Shown: positions 41,701 through 49,448 of the stretch, piece by piece
How positions within the stretch are numbered: position 1 is the first letter of the stretch
Layout of the letters: each line of letters begins with the position of its first letter
NCBI GenBank assembly: GCA_965199585.1
Contig: CBDASI010000002.1
Coordinates: 992,001 to 1,056,000, forward strand
DNA from: JAVVHH01 sp965199585
Lineage (GTDB): Bacteria; Pseudomonadota; Alphaproteobacteria; Acetobacterales; Acetobacteraceae
Reading direction: 5' to 3'
DNA: 64,000 nt
Notes under the pieces: model-generated
What the model was told of the DNA's origin: nothing
Database searches by the model: none
What the model saw: the letters and a program-made list of their open reading frames with translations, nothing else
Translations under genes and position numbers: made by a program

Positions 41701-42977
41701 AAGTTCTCGTCCTCGGTGCCGGCGTGGTCGGCATCACTTCGGCCTTCTATCTCGCCCAAGCCGGCCACGAGGTCGAAGTCATCGACCGCCAGGACGGCGC
41801 CGGGCTAGAGACGTCGTTCGCCAATGCCGGCCAGGTCTCGCCGGGCTACTCGTCGCCCTGGGCAGCACCCGGCGTGCCGTTCAAAGCGCTGAAATGGTTG
41901 ATGATGCGCCATCGCCCCTTCGTCATCTGGCCGCGCGCCGATGCCAGGCTCGGCTGGTGGCTGGCCCAGATGCTGGCGAACTGCACCGAGCCGGCCTATC
42001 GCCTCAACAAGGCCCGCATGGTCCGCCTGGCGGAATACAGCCGCGACGTGCTGCGCGACCTGCGCGCCGACACCGGCATCGAATACGACCACCGCGAACG
42101 CGGCACGCTGCAGCTGTTCCGCACCCAGAAGCAGATCGATCACATCCAAGACGACACCACCGTGCTTGACCAGTTCGCGGTGCCCTATCAAGTGCTCGAT
42201 GCCGCTGGCTGCATCGCCGCCGAGCCCGCGCTCGCCCGCGTCGAACGTAAATTCGTTGGCGGCCTACGCCTCCCCGGCGATGAGACCGGCGACGCGCATC
42301 TGTTCACCCAACGGCTGGCCAAGCTCGCCGAAGCCAAGGGCGTCCGCTTCCGCTACGGCGTCCGCATCCAGCGGCTCCGCACCGACCAAGACAGCGTCAC
42401 CGGCGTCGAAACCGACCAGGGCGTCATCACCGCGGACCGCTACGTCGTGGCGCTCGGCTCATACTCGCCGGCGCTGCTCTGGCCCCTCGGCATCAAGCTG
42501 CCGGTCTACCCGGTCAAGGGCTACTCGCTGACCCTGCCGATCACCGACGAGGCCTCCGCCCCGGTCTCGACCGTCATGGACGAAACTTTCAAGATCGGCA
42601 TCACCCGCCTCGGCGACCGCATCCGCGTCGGCGGCACCGCCGAGTTGGTCGGCTTCAGCCGACGCCTCCGAGCGCCGCGCCGCCGCACGCTGGAACACTC
42701 GGTGCATGACCTGTTCCCCGACGGTGGCGATCTCTCGCAGGCCAAGTTCTGGACCGGTTTGCGCCCCATGACCCCCGACGGCACGCCGATCGTCGGCGCC
42801 ACCTCGGTCCCCAACCTGTTCACCAACACCGGCCACGGCACGCTGGGCTGGACGATGTCCTGTGGCTCCGGCCGTGTCCTGGCGGACCTCGTCTCCGGCC
42901 GCACGCCAGACATCGATGCGTCGGATCTCGCAGTGGCGCGCTATGCCAAATTCGACCCGGAGCGCCCCGTGGCGTAG
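41697..42977 (+). CDS. dadA: D-amino acid dehydrogenase
   Basis: A 426-residue FAD-dependent, membrane-associated dehydrogenase oxidising D-alanine to pyruvate. The dinucleotide motif is VLVLGAGVVGITSAFYLAQA at the start. DadA marks are SFANAGQVSPGYSSPWAAPG and, near the C-terminus, GLRPMTPDGTPIVGATSVPN and TGHGTLGWTMSCGSG. The start is TTG 41697 inside the alr stop, which couples the two. With alr it converts L-alanine to pyruvate and feeds electrons to the respiratory chain. A tRNA gene follows on the other strand. Confidence 0.92.
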   Translation: MKVLVLGAGVVGITSAFYLAQAGHEVEVIDRQDGAGLETSFANAGQVSPGYSSPWAAPGVPFKALKWLMMRHRPFVIWPRADARLGWWLAQMLANCTEPAYRLNKARMVRLAEYSRDVLRDLRADTGIEYDHRERGTLQLFRTQKQIDHIQDDTTVLDQFAVPYQVLDAAGCIAAEPALARVERKFVGGLRLPGDETGDAHLFTQRLAKLAEAKGVRFRYGVRIQRLRTDQDSVTGVETDQGVITADRYVVALGSYSPALLWPLGIKLPVYPVKGYSLTLPITDEASAPVSTVMDETFKIGITRLGDRIRVGGTAELVGFSRRLRAPRRRTLEHSVHDLFPDGGDLSQAKFWTGLRPMTPDGTPIVGATSVPNLFTNTGHGTLGWTMSCGSGRVLADLVSGRTPDIDASDLAVARYAKFDPERPVA

Positions 42978-42985
42978 CAGGCCGA

Positions 42986-43068
42986 TGCTGGGGACAGGAT
43001 TTGAACCTGCGTGTGGTTACCCAACCGGATTACAAATCCGGTGCAATCGACCGCTCTGCCACCCCAGC
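42986..43068 (-). tRNA. tRNA-Thr (anticodon UGU) with class II-like variable arm
   Basis: An 83-nt cloverleaf on the minus strand. The acceptor stem GCTGGGG/CCCCAGC is perfect, the discriminator is A, and CCA is not encoded. The anticodon stem CCGGA/TCCGG closes the loop TTTGTAA, giving anticodon UGU. The T-arm is GCAGG/CCTGT with a TTCAAAT loop. The D-stem has only three pairs, and the variable region is 14 nt and can fold on itself around GTAA; both are class II traits, normal for Ser, Leu and Tyr but not Thr. The first two acceptor pairs, G1-C72 and C2-G71, match threonyl identity. Anticodon GUA (Tyr) would break the anticodon stem. Confidence 0.85.
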
Positions 43069-43111
43069 CTAGGCGTGCCTGACCTTCCTCTAATATAAAC
43101 AGGCCGGTTCG

Positions 43112-43657
43112 TCACTTCCCGGTTGGACCGCCCGGCATCATCCGGGCGAACACGCCGTCTTCCCGCGCCAACCCATGCCAGCACGCTGCCGCCACGTGCA
43201 GCCCGATGATCGCCAGCAGTGCCCAAGCCAGCCATCCATGGATCGCGCCCCACCACTCGGCGCTGCGCTCGTTCGCGGGCGCGATCAGCGGCAGGGAGGT
43301 AAGAAACATCAGGCTCGGCCGGGCCTTGAACCCCGAGGCGGAGATCCAGCCCAGCACCGGTATCGCGATCAGCAGCCCGTAGAACGCCCAGTGCGTGAGC
43401 CGAGACAGGACTTGCAGCGGCACCGCAAGGTCGGCCGGCGCCGGTGGCGGCCGATGCGTCAGCCGCCATGCGAACCGGACCAGCATCAACAACAAGATTG
43501 TCGGTCCGATCGCGAGGTGCCAATCGTTCAGCCCGTCTTCAGTCACGCCCGCGAAACTCTGCGGTGTTACCAGCTTGGTGAAGAACTGCGCCGCCACCAG
43601 CGCGACAATTACCCAATGCAGCGTCTTGGCGACCGGATCATAAGTCGTCCGCGCCAT
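43112..43657 (-). CDS. Cytochrome b561 family protein
   Basis: A 181-residue four-helix di-heme b-type cytochrome of the bacterial YodB/CybB type. Histidines in YDPVAKTLHWVIVALVAAQF, LNDWHLAIGPTILLLML, LSRLTHWAFYGLLIAIPVLG and GLHVAAACWHG are the probable heme ligands. It may pass electrons between quinol and a periplasmic partner. The ATG at 43657 overlaps the stop codon of the SDR gene upstream. A much longer frame extends upstream in the SDR region and is not real. Confidence 0.88.
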   Translation of the reverse strand: MARTTYDPVAKTLHWVIVALVAAQFFTKLVTPQSFAGVTEDGLNDWHLAIGPTILLLMLVRFAWRLTHRPPPAPADLAVPLQVLSRLTHWAFYGLLIAIPVLGWISASGFKARPSLMFLTSLPLIAPANERSAEWWGAIHGWLAWALLAIIGLHVAAACWHGLAREDGVFARMMPGGPTGK

Positions 43658-44328
43658 CAGAACCGCTCCACCCAAGGGCGCACCGCGATCTCGTCCGTCC
43701 AGCACGAGCGGGGCTGGCGCACCAAGTCCAGCATGGTCTGCGCGATCGCCTCCGGGTCCAACATGCTGTCCGGCTTGTCGGTCGGTTCCGGCCGTGCCGC
43801 CGACCGGATGCCGCCATCGACCACGACATGGATCACGTGCACCCCTTGCGGGTGCAGCTCGCGCGCCATGCTCTGCGCCAGCCCACGCAGCGCGAACTTG
43901 CCCATCGCGAACGGCGCCGACTGCATGTAGCCCTTCACGCTCGCCGACGCGCCCGTCAGCAGGATCGTGCCCCGCCCTGCCGTCACCATCGCCTGCGCCG
44001 CAGCGTGCGCGACCAGGAACCCGGCAAACGCCGACACCTCGAGGGTTCGCCGCACCTCGGCCGGGTCCAACCCGACGAACGGACCCCGCGTGCGATAGCT
44101 GGCGTTGAACAATACGATCTCCGGGTCCGGCACGGCGGCGAACAGCGCCGTCACCGCCGCCGGGTCGGTCGCATCGCACGCATGCACGCCGGCACCGATC
44201 TCGCTCGCCAGCCCGGCCAGTTTCTCAGTCTTCCGCGCTGCCAGCGCGACATGGTAACCGGCCCCGGCCAGCGCCCGGGCGAAGCTCGTCGAGAGCCCCG
44301 GCCCGGCGCCGACGATCAACACCGTCAC
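43657..44328 (-). CDS. SDR-family protein with Phe in place of catalytic Tyr
   Basis: A 223-residue short-chain dehydrogenase/reductase-like protein. The Rossmann motif is VLIVGAGPGLSTSFARALAG at the N-terminus. NASYRTRGPF replaces the usual NNAG, and LLTGASASVKG carries the serine strand. The canonical YxxxK reads FAMGK, so the tyrosine is Phe; this is seen in an atypical subgroup with the same KFALRGLAQSMARELHPQG helix. Start is GTG 44328 overlapping the hydratase stop (GTGA). The changed active site makes ordinary alcohol dehydrogenation doubtful. Confidence 0.82.
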   Translation of the reverse strand: MTVLIVGAGPGLSTSFARALAGAGYHVALAARKTEKLAGLASEIGAGVHACDATDPAAVTALFAAVPDPEIVLFNASYRTRGPFVGLDPAEVRRTLEVSAFAGFLVAHAAAQAMVTAGRGTILLTGASASVKGYMQSAPFAMGKFALRGLAQSMARELHPQGVHVIHVVVDGGIRSAARPEPTDKPDSMLDPEAIAQTMLDLVRQPRSCWTDEIAVRPWVERF

Positions 44329-45086
44329 GACTGGTCTACCTGGGCGAACCGCAGCGACACCGCCCCGCATCGAGCGAACCGCGCCTGCACCTCGGCCCCG
44401 GGCGCCACGTAATCCTTCCCGGTCCACGACCCGGTCGTCACCACCTGCCCGGCCCGCAGCCCGCCCGCCCAGCGCGCGCCTTCATTGGCCAACCACGCGA
44501 CCAGCCGCAGCATCTCGCCCCCGGGATTGCCGGCCCCGGTCTTGATCTCGGCCCCGTCGACCAATATCCGCACCGTCTCGGCCGTGAGATCGATGCCGTC
44601 CCACCCCTCGATCGCCGGCCCGAGCACCAGGCTGTGGTTCGACAGGCTATCGGCCAGCGCGGACATCGCGCCGGCCGCCGCCGCATCGACGAACCGGCTT
44701 TCCAGCACCTCGATCGCCGGATGCGCCGAGGCGATGGCGGCGCGCACCTCCTCAGTGCCATAGGGCGTCTCGCGCGGCGGCAGGTCACGCCCGAGCCGGA
44801 CCGCGATCTCCGCCTCGACGCCGCGGTCGCTGCCAGCCACGGTCAGCGGCCCCGTCGAGACCGTGCCGGCCGGCAGCGGCGCGCAGGTAAAATGGGTGGC
44901 CGACGGGTTAGGAGAGCCGACCTTCCAGCCGTCGATCGCGCCCATCGCCGCGCTGACCGCCCGCTGGATGTCGTATGCGTCGGCCTCCGACGCCGGCCGA
45001 ACCTCATCGGGCAACCCATCGAGCCGGGGCGAGGCACCGCGGCGCGCGGTCAGGAGCAGTGTGGCAGCGTCGGCGGAGCGTGTCAT
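44325..45086 (-). CDS. 2-keto-4-pentenoate hydratase-like protein (FAH superfamily)
   Basis: A 253-residue protein of the hydratase/decarboxylase branch (MhpD-like) of the fumarylacetoacetase superfamily. Features are DAYDIQRAVSAAMGAIDGWK, the acidic metal-site strand GVEAEIAVRLGRDLP, and HPAIEVLESRFVD, followed by NHSLVLGPAIEGWDGIDLTA and the final TTGSWTGKDYVAPG. Such enzymes hydrate 2-hydroxypentadienoates from aromatic ring cleavage. No ring-cleavage genes are nearby. It heads the overlapping three-gene unit with the SDR and cytochrome b561 and is divergent from ribF. Confidence 0.85.
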   Translation of the reverse strand: MTRSADAATLLLTARRGASPRLDGLPDEVRPASEADAYDIQRAVSAAMGAIDGWKVGSPNPSATHFTCAPLPAGTVSTGPLTVAGSDRGVEAEIAVRLGRDLPPRETPYGTEEVRAAIASAHPAIEVLESRFVDAAAAGAMSALADSLSNHSLVLGPAIEGWDGIDLTAETVRILVDGAEIKTGAGNPGGEMLRLVAWLANEGARWAGGLRAGQVVTTGSWTGKDYVAPGAEVQARFARCGAVSLRFAQVDQS

Positions 45087-45186
45087 GGCGGTGCGGATCG
45101 TCCTTGCGTAGCCCGGCGGGCGCGGGTGCTTGACCGCAGCATCGCGCCCGTTGCTGTTAGAGGCAAATACGTCGAGGTCTTCTGAG

Positions 45187-46122
45187 TTGGATATCCTCCG
45201 CACCTGGCGCGATCTGCCCGAGGCGTTCCGCGGCGCCACCGTCGCGCTGGGCAATTTTGACGGCATCCATCGCGGTCACATCCACCTTCTCCGCGCCGCC
45301 CACGCCGCCCGACCCGGCGCCAAGCTCGCCGTCCTCACCTTCGAGCCGCACCCGCGCGAGCTGTTCCGCCCCGAGGACCCGCCATTCCGCCTCACCCTCG
45401 CCGCCGAGCGGGCGGACCTGCTGGCCGCGGCGGGCGTTCAGCTCCTCTACGAGATCCCGTTCGACCGCGAGTTCTCCTGGCTCTCCGCCGACGCCTTCGT
45501 CAGCGACGTGCTGCATGAGGGCATCGGCGCGGCGCATCTGGCCTGCGGCGCGGATTTCGCCTTCGGGCATCGCCGCGGCGGCGATGTCGGCTTCCTCGCC
45601 GCCCGCGCCGAAGCGCTCGGCATGGGCCTGTCCGTGGTGCCGCAGCTGACCGATGCGCAGGGCCCGATCAGCTCGACCCGCATCCGCCGCCTGTTGCAGG
45701 ACGGATATCCTGAGCGGGCCGCGGCCGATCTCGGCCGGGCCTGGGCCGTCCGCGGCGTCGTCGCCCATGGTGACAAGCGCGGCCGCACCATCGGCTTTCC
45801 GACCGCGAACGTCCCGCTCGGCTGCCATCTCGAGCCGACCCGCGGCGTCTATGCCGTGACCGCCCGGCTGGCGAACGGCGACGTGGTCAAAGGGGTCGCC
45901 AATATCGGCCGCCGGCCGACTGTGGACGAAGGGCTGCAGAGCCGGGTCGAGGCCAACCTGTTCGCCTGGGAAGGCGACCTCTACGGCCAGGAGATCGCCG
46001 TAGCGTTGCACGCCTTCTTGCGCGCCGAGCAGAAGTTTGGCTCGTTCGATGAATTGCGCGCACAAATTGCGCTGGACGCGGCGCAAGCACGCGCGGTCCT
46101 GTCAGGCAGCTCTGTCCTGTGA
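45187..46122 (+). CDS. ribF: Bifunctional riboflavin kinase/FAD synthetase
   Basis: A 311-residue enzyme making FMN then FAD. The N-terminal adenylyltransferase has the nucleotide-binding ALGNFDGIHRGHIHLL (an HxGH-like site near residue 28), FDREFSWLSADAFVSDVL, and the ISSTRIRRLLQDG signature. The C-terminal kinase domain has VVAHGDKRGRTIGFPTANV, GVYAV and VANIGRRPTVD. The start is TTG 45187; longer upstream starts add nothing family-like. In relatives ribF directly precedes ileS; here an NADH dehydrogenase gene lies between. Confidence 0.92.
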   Translation: MDILRTWRDLPEAFRGATVALGNFDGIHRGHIHLLRAAHAARPGAKLAVLTFEPHPRELFRPEDPPFRLTLAAERADLLAAAGVQLLYEIPFDREFSWLSADAFVSDVLHEGIGAAHLACGADFAFGHRRGGDVGFLAARAEALGMGLSVVPQLTDAQGPISSTRIRRLLQDGYPERAAADLGRAWAVRGVVAHGDKRGRTIGFPTANVPLGCHLEPTRGVYAVTARLANGDVVKGVANIGRRPTVDEGLQSRVEANLFAWEGDLYGQEIAVALHAFLRAEQKFGSFDELRAQIALDAAQARAVLSGSSVL

Positions 46123-46151
46123 CATAGTGGTGCAAAGCCCGGGAGATCAGC

Positions 46152-47456
46152 GTGCATCACATCGTCGTCGCTGGAGGCGGGGCCGCCGGGCTGGAACTGG
46201 TGACCAAGCTGGGCAACAAATTCGCCCGCAACGGCCGCGCGCAGGTCACGCTGGTCGAGCGCAACCGCGCCCATATCTGGAAGCCGCTGCTGCACTCGCT
46301 CGCCGCCGGGAGCCTGAACCGGTCGGAGCACGAGCTGAACTACCTGGCGCAGGCGCACTGGCACAAATTCACTTACCGGTTCGGCGAGGTGGTCGGACTC
46401 GATCGCGAGAACAAGCGGCTGTTGCTCGGCCCGACCGTGGACGACGAGGGTCGGCAGATCACCTCGGCGGTTTCGCTGCCTTACGACACGCTGGTGATGT
46501 CGATCGGCAGCATCACCAATGACTTCGGCACCGTCGGGGCGGCCCAATTCGCCGTCCCGCTGGAGACCGCCGAGCAGGCGAACCGGTTCAACCGCCGCCT
46601 CATCAACGCCTGCCTACGCGCTAACGCGCAGGATGCGCCGATCCGGCCGGGTCAGCTGCACGTCGCGATCATCGGCGCCGGCGCGACGGGCACGGAACTC
46701 GCCGCCGAGCTGCACCGGACCGTGCGCGCCATCGTGGCCTACGGGCTCGACAAGATCGCCCCGGAGCGCGACATCCGCATCATCCTGATCGAGGCGGCCC
46801 CGCGCATTCTGCCGGCCTTGCCCGAGCGCATCTCCAACGCCACGATGAAGCTGCTCGGCGATCTGGATGTGCTGGTACGGACGGGCGCCAAGGTGGCGGA
46901 GGTCCGCGCCGACGGTGTCGTGCTCGAGGGCGGCGAGGTGATCGCGGCCGAGCTGGTGGTGTGGGCGGCCGGGGTGAAGGCGCCCGAAGTGCTGAAGGAT
47001 CTCGACGGATTGGAGACGACCAAGGTCAACCAGCTGGTCGTCCAGCCCACGCTGCAGACGACGCGGGACGACGACGTGTTCGCGATCGGGGATTGCGCCT
47101 CGTGCGTCGATCCGCGCACCGGCAAGCCGATCCCGCCGCGCGCCCAGGCGGCGCACCAGATGGCGTCGCACATGGTCGCCCAGATCACCGCGCGCTTGAC
47201 TGGCAAGCCGTTGACGCCGTTCGTGTATCGCGATTTCGGCTCGCTGGTGTCGCTGGGCCGATACAGCACGGTCGGCAGCCTGATGGGCTTCAACGTCGGG
47301 CGGTCGATGTTCGTCGAGGGCATGTTCGCCCGGATCATGTATCGCTCGCTCTACAAGATGCACCAGGCAGCGCTGCACGGCACCGGCAACGTCGCGCTGC
47401 GCACGCTGGCCGGCATTTTCAGCAACAAACCTGTGACGCGGGTGAAGCTGCACTGA
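46152..47456 (+). CDS. ndh: Type II NADH:quinone oxidoreductase
   Basis: A 434-residue non-proton-pumping respiratory dehydrogenase. The FAD motif is VVAGGGAAGLELVTKLGNKF at the N-terminus. The NADH motif AIIGAGATGTELAAELHRTV lies near residue 175. VWAAGVKAPEVLKDL, VFAIGDCASCVDP and the quinone-site region IPPRAQAAHQMASHMVAQI follow. The C-terminus (FVEGMFARIMYRSLYKMHQA) is amphipathic and should attach it to the membrane. Start GTG 46152 follows GGGAGA. It needs FAD, made by the preceding gene product. Confidence 0.92.
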   Translation: MHHIVVAGGGAAGLELVTKLGNKFARNGRAQVTLVERNRAHIWKPLLHSLAAGSLNRSEHELNYLAQAHWHKFTYRFGEVVGLDRENKRLLLGPTVDDEGRQITSAVSLPYDTLVMSIGSITNDFGTVGAAQFAVPLETAEQANRFNRRLINACLRANAQDAPIRPGQLHVAIIGAGATGTELAAELHRTVRAIVAYGLDKIAPERDIRIILIEAAPRILPALPERISNATMKLLGDLDVLVRTGAKVAEVRADGVVLEGGEVIAAELVVWAAGVKAPEVLKDLDGLETTKVNQLVVQPTLQTTRDDDVFAIGDCASCVDPRTGKPIPPRAQAAHQMASHMVAQITARLTGKPLTPFVYRDFGSLVSLGRYSTVGSLMGFNVGRSMFVEGMFARIMYRSLYKMHQAALHGTGNVALRTLAGIFSNKPVTRVKLH

Positions 47457-47600
47457 ACGCCACCTCCGCTTGACCCCGCGGGCGCCGCATCCGCATATGC
47501 GCGCCATGGTCCGCTCCGGCTCTGCGCGAATTACCGCCTCGGCTTCGTAAAACGAGGCCGACCCGAGCTGCGCGCCACAGCCGTCCAGGATTGAGCCCGA
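47457..47600 (+). other. ndh-ileS spacer
   Basis: This 144-base spacer contains one short hairpin, GCCTCG (47536-47541) with its complement at 47553-47558, without a T-run. No T-box or other aminoacyl-tRNA-sensing leader is seen before ileS. An ileS promoter may lie here but I cannot place it. Confidence 0.35.
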
Positions 47601-49448
47601 ATGACCGTTTCCGCACCCGCCGACTACAAATCGACCGTCTTCCTCCCGACCACCACCTTCCCCATGCGCGGCGATCTACCCACCCGCGAGCCCGCCTGGC
47701 TCGACCGCTGGGCCAAGATCGACCTGTGGCAGCGCACCACCGCCGCGATGGAGGGCCGCCCCCCCTTCGTGCTGCATGACGGGCCCATCTACTCCAATGG
47801 CAACCTCCATATCGGCCACGCGTTGAACCGCATCCTCAAGGATGTCATCATGCGTGCCCACCGCCTTGCCGGCGAGGACGTGCCGTACATCCCCGGCTGG
47901 GACACGCATGGCCTGCCGATCGAGTGGAAGGTCGAGGAGGAATACCGCAAGACCGGCCGCGATAAGGACGCCGTCCCCGTGCTCGACTTCCGCGACGAGT
48001 GCCGCCGCTACAGCCAGCACTGGCTCGACGTGCAGACGGCCGAGTTCAAGCGCCTCGGCGTCGAAGGCGACTGGACCCGGCGCTACGCCACCTTCGATTT
48101 CACCTCCGAAGCCGCCATCGCCGCCGAGATCGGCAAGTTCCTGCTCAACGGCGCACTCTATCGCGGCCTGCGCCCCGTCATGTGGAGCCCGGTTGAGAAG
48201 ACCGCGCTGGCCGAAGCCGAGATCGAATACCACGACCGCACCAGCGACACGGTCTTTGTCCGCTTCCCGCTAATCAGCACGCCCGACCCTCGTCTTGAGG
48301 GCGCTTCGGCGGTGATCTGGACCACGACGACCTGGACCCTGCCGGGCAACCGCGCCATCGCCTACGGCCCGGAGATCGACTACGCCCTGGTCCGCATCGA
48401 CAGCGTCGCCGACGGCTCCCTTGCTCAGCCGGGCGAGCGCATCCTTGTCGCCCTGGGCCTGCTGCCCGACCTCGTCAAGGCCGCTGGCATCGCCACCCAT
48501 CACGTCGAACACGTCTTCGCCGGCGCCCAACTCGAGGGCGCCGTCGCCCGCCATCCGCTCCGCGGCCAGGGCTACGACCACGACGTTCGCCTGCTGCCGG
48601 CCGACTACGTCACCACCGATCAGGGTACCGGCCTCGTCCACACCGCCCCGTCGCATGGCGTCGAGGACTTCGTGCTGGGCCGCGAGTTCGGCCTCGACGT
48701 GCCGGAAACCGTCCAGGGCGACGGCACCTATTCCGCCTGGGTCCCGCTCTTCGCCGGCACCCACGTCTTTAAGGCGTCCAAGCCGGTTGCCGACGCGGTC
48801 GAGGCCGCCGGCGGCCTGCTCGCGCGCGGCACCCTGAACCACTCCTACCCGCATAGCTGGCGCAGCAAGGCCCCGGTCATCTACCGCGCCACCCCGCAAT
48901 GGTTCATCGCGCTCGACGGCGAAGGCCAGATCCGCACCAAGGCGCTCGCCGCCATCGACCAGACCCGCTTCATCCCCGAAGCCGGCCGCACCCGCCTCGC
49001 CTCCATGGTCGCCGGCCGCCCCGATTGGTGCATCAGCCGCCAGCGCGCCTGGGGCGTGCCGATCCCCGTCTTCGTGGAACGCCGCTCCGGCGAGCCATTG
49101 CGCGACCCGGCCGTCCTCGACCGCATTGTCGAGGCCTTCAAGGTCGAGGGTGCCGACGCCTGGTACAACAGCCCGGCGACCCGCTTCCTCGGTGAGGGCC
49201 GCGACGCCGCCGACTACGAGCAGGTCATGGACATCGTCGACGTCTGGTTCGAGAGCGGCAGCACTCACGCCTTCGCCATGGAGGCCATCGGCGACGGCTG
49301 GCCCGCCGACCTTTATCTCGAAGGTAGCGACCAGCATCGCGGCTGGTTCCAGTCGAGCCTGCTCGAAGCCGTGGGGACCCGCGGTCGCGCGCCGTATAAA
49401 GCCGTGCTGACCCATGGCTTCGTGCTGGACGAGAACGACGCAAGATGA
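47601..49448 (+). CDS. ileS: Isoleucyl-tRNA synthetase, N-terminal part (frameshifted ileS)
   Basis: 615 residues covering the class I catalytic and editing parts of IleRS. The start is MTVSAPADYKSTVFLPTTTF, the HIGH signature is in SNGNLHIGHALNRILKD near residue 70, the editing threonines lie in WTTTTWTLPGNRAIAYG, and the DVWFESGSTHAFAM and SDQHRGWFQSSLL blocks are present. The frame ends at 49448 as VLDENDAR-stop, where homologues read roughly LDENGRKMSKS. One base is missing about 49437-49441 relative to an intact frame. The next frame starts at 49445 with the KMSKS methionine, so the stop and start overlap as ATGA. Without the second part this polypeptide lacks the KMSKS loop, anticodon-binding domain and zinc site. 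Confidence 0.9.
   Translation: MTVSAPADYKSTVFLPTTTFPMRGDLPTREPAWLDRWAKIDLWQRTTAAMEGRPPFVLHDGPIYSNGNLHIGHALNRILKDVIMRAHRLAGEDVPYIPGWDTHGLPIEWKVEEEYRKTGRDKDAVPVLDFRDECRRYSQHWLDVQTAEFKRLGVEGDWTRRYATFDFTSEAAIAAEIGKFLLNGALYRGLRPVMWSPVEKTALAEAEIEYHDRTSDTVFVRFPLISTPDPRLEGASAVIWTTTTWTLPGNRAIAYGPEIDYALVRIDSVADGSLAQPGERILVALGLLPDLVKAAGIATHHVEHVFAGAQLEGAVARHPLRGQGYDHDVRLLPADYVTTDQGTGLVHTAPSHGVEDFVLGREFGLDVPETVQGDGTYSAWVPLFAGTHVFKASKPVADAVEAAGGLLARGTLNHSYPHSWRSKAPVIYRATPQWFIALDGEGQIRTKALAAIDQTRFIPEAGRTRLASMVAGRPDWCISRQRAWGVPIPVFVERRSGEPLRDPAVLDRIVEAFKVEGADAWYNSPATRFLGEGRDAADYEQVMDIVDVWFESGSTHAFAMEAIGDGWPADLYLEGSDQHRGWFQSSLLEAVGTRGRAPYKAVLTHGFVLDENDAR

Noticed and set aside
42986..43068. Reading the minus-strand tRNA as tRNA-Tyr(GUA), which would explain the long variable arm
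   Set aside because: Shifting the loop by one base to place GUA at the anticodon breaks the last pair of an otherwise perfect five-pair anticodon stem.
49430..49448. Programmed -1 frameshifting in ileS
   Set aside because: No X-XXY-YYZ slippery heptamer or obvious downstream pseudoknot is visible, so I treat frameshifting as only a remote option.
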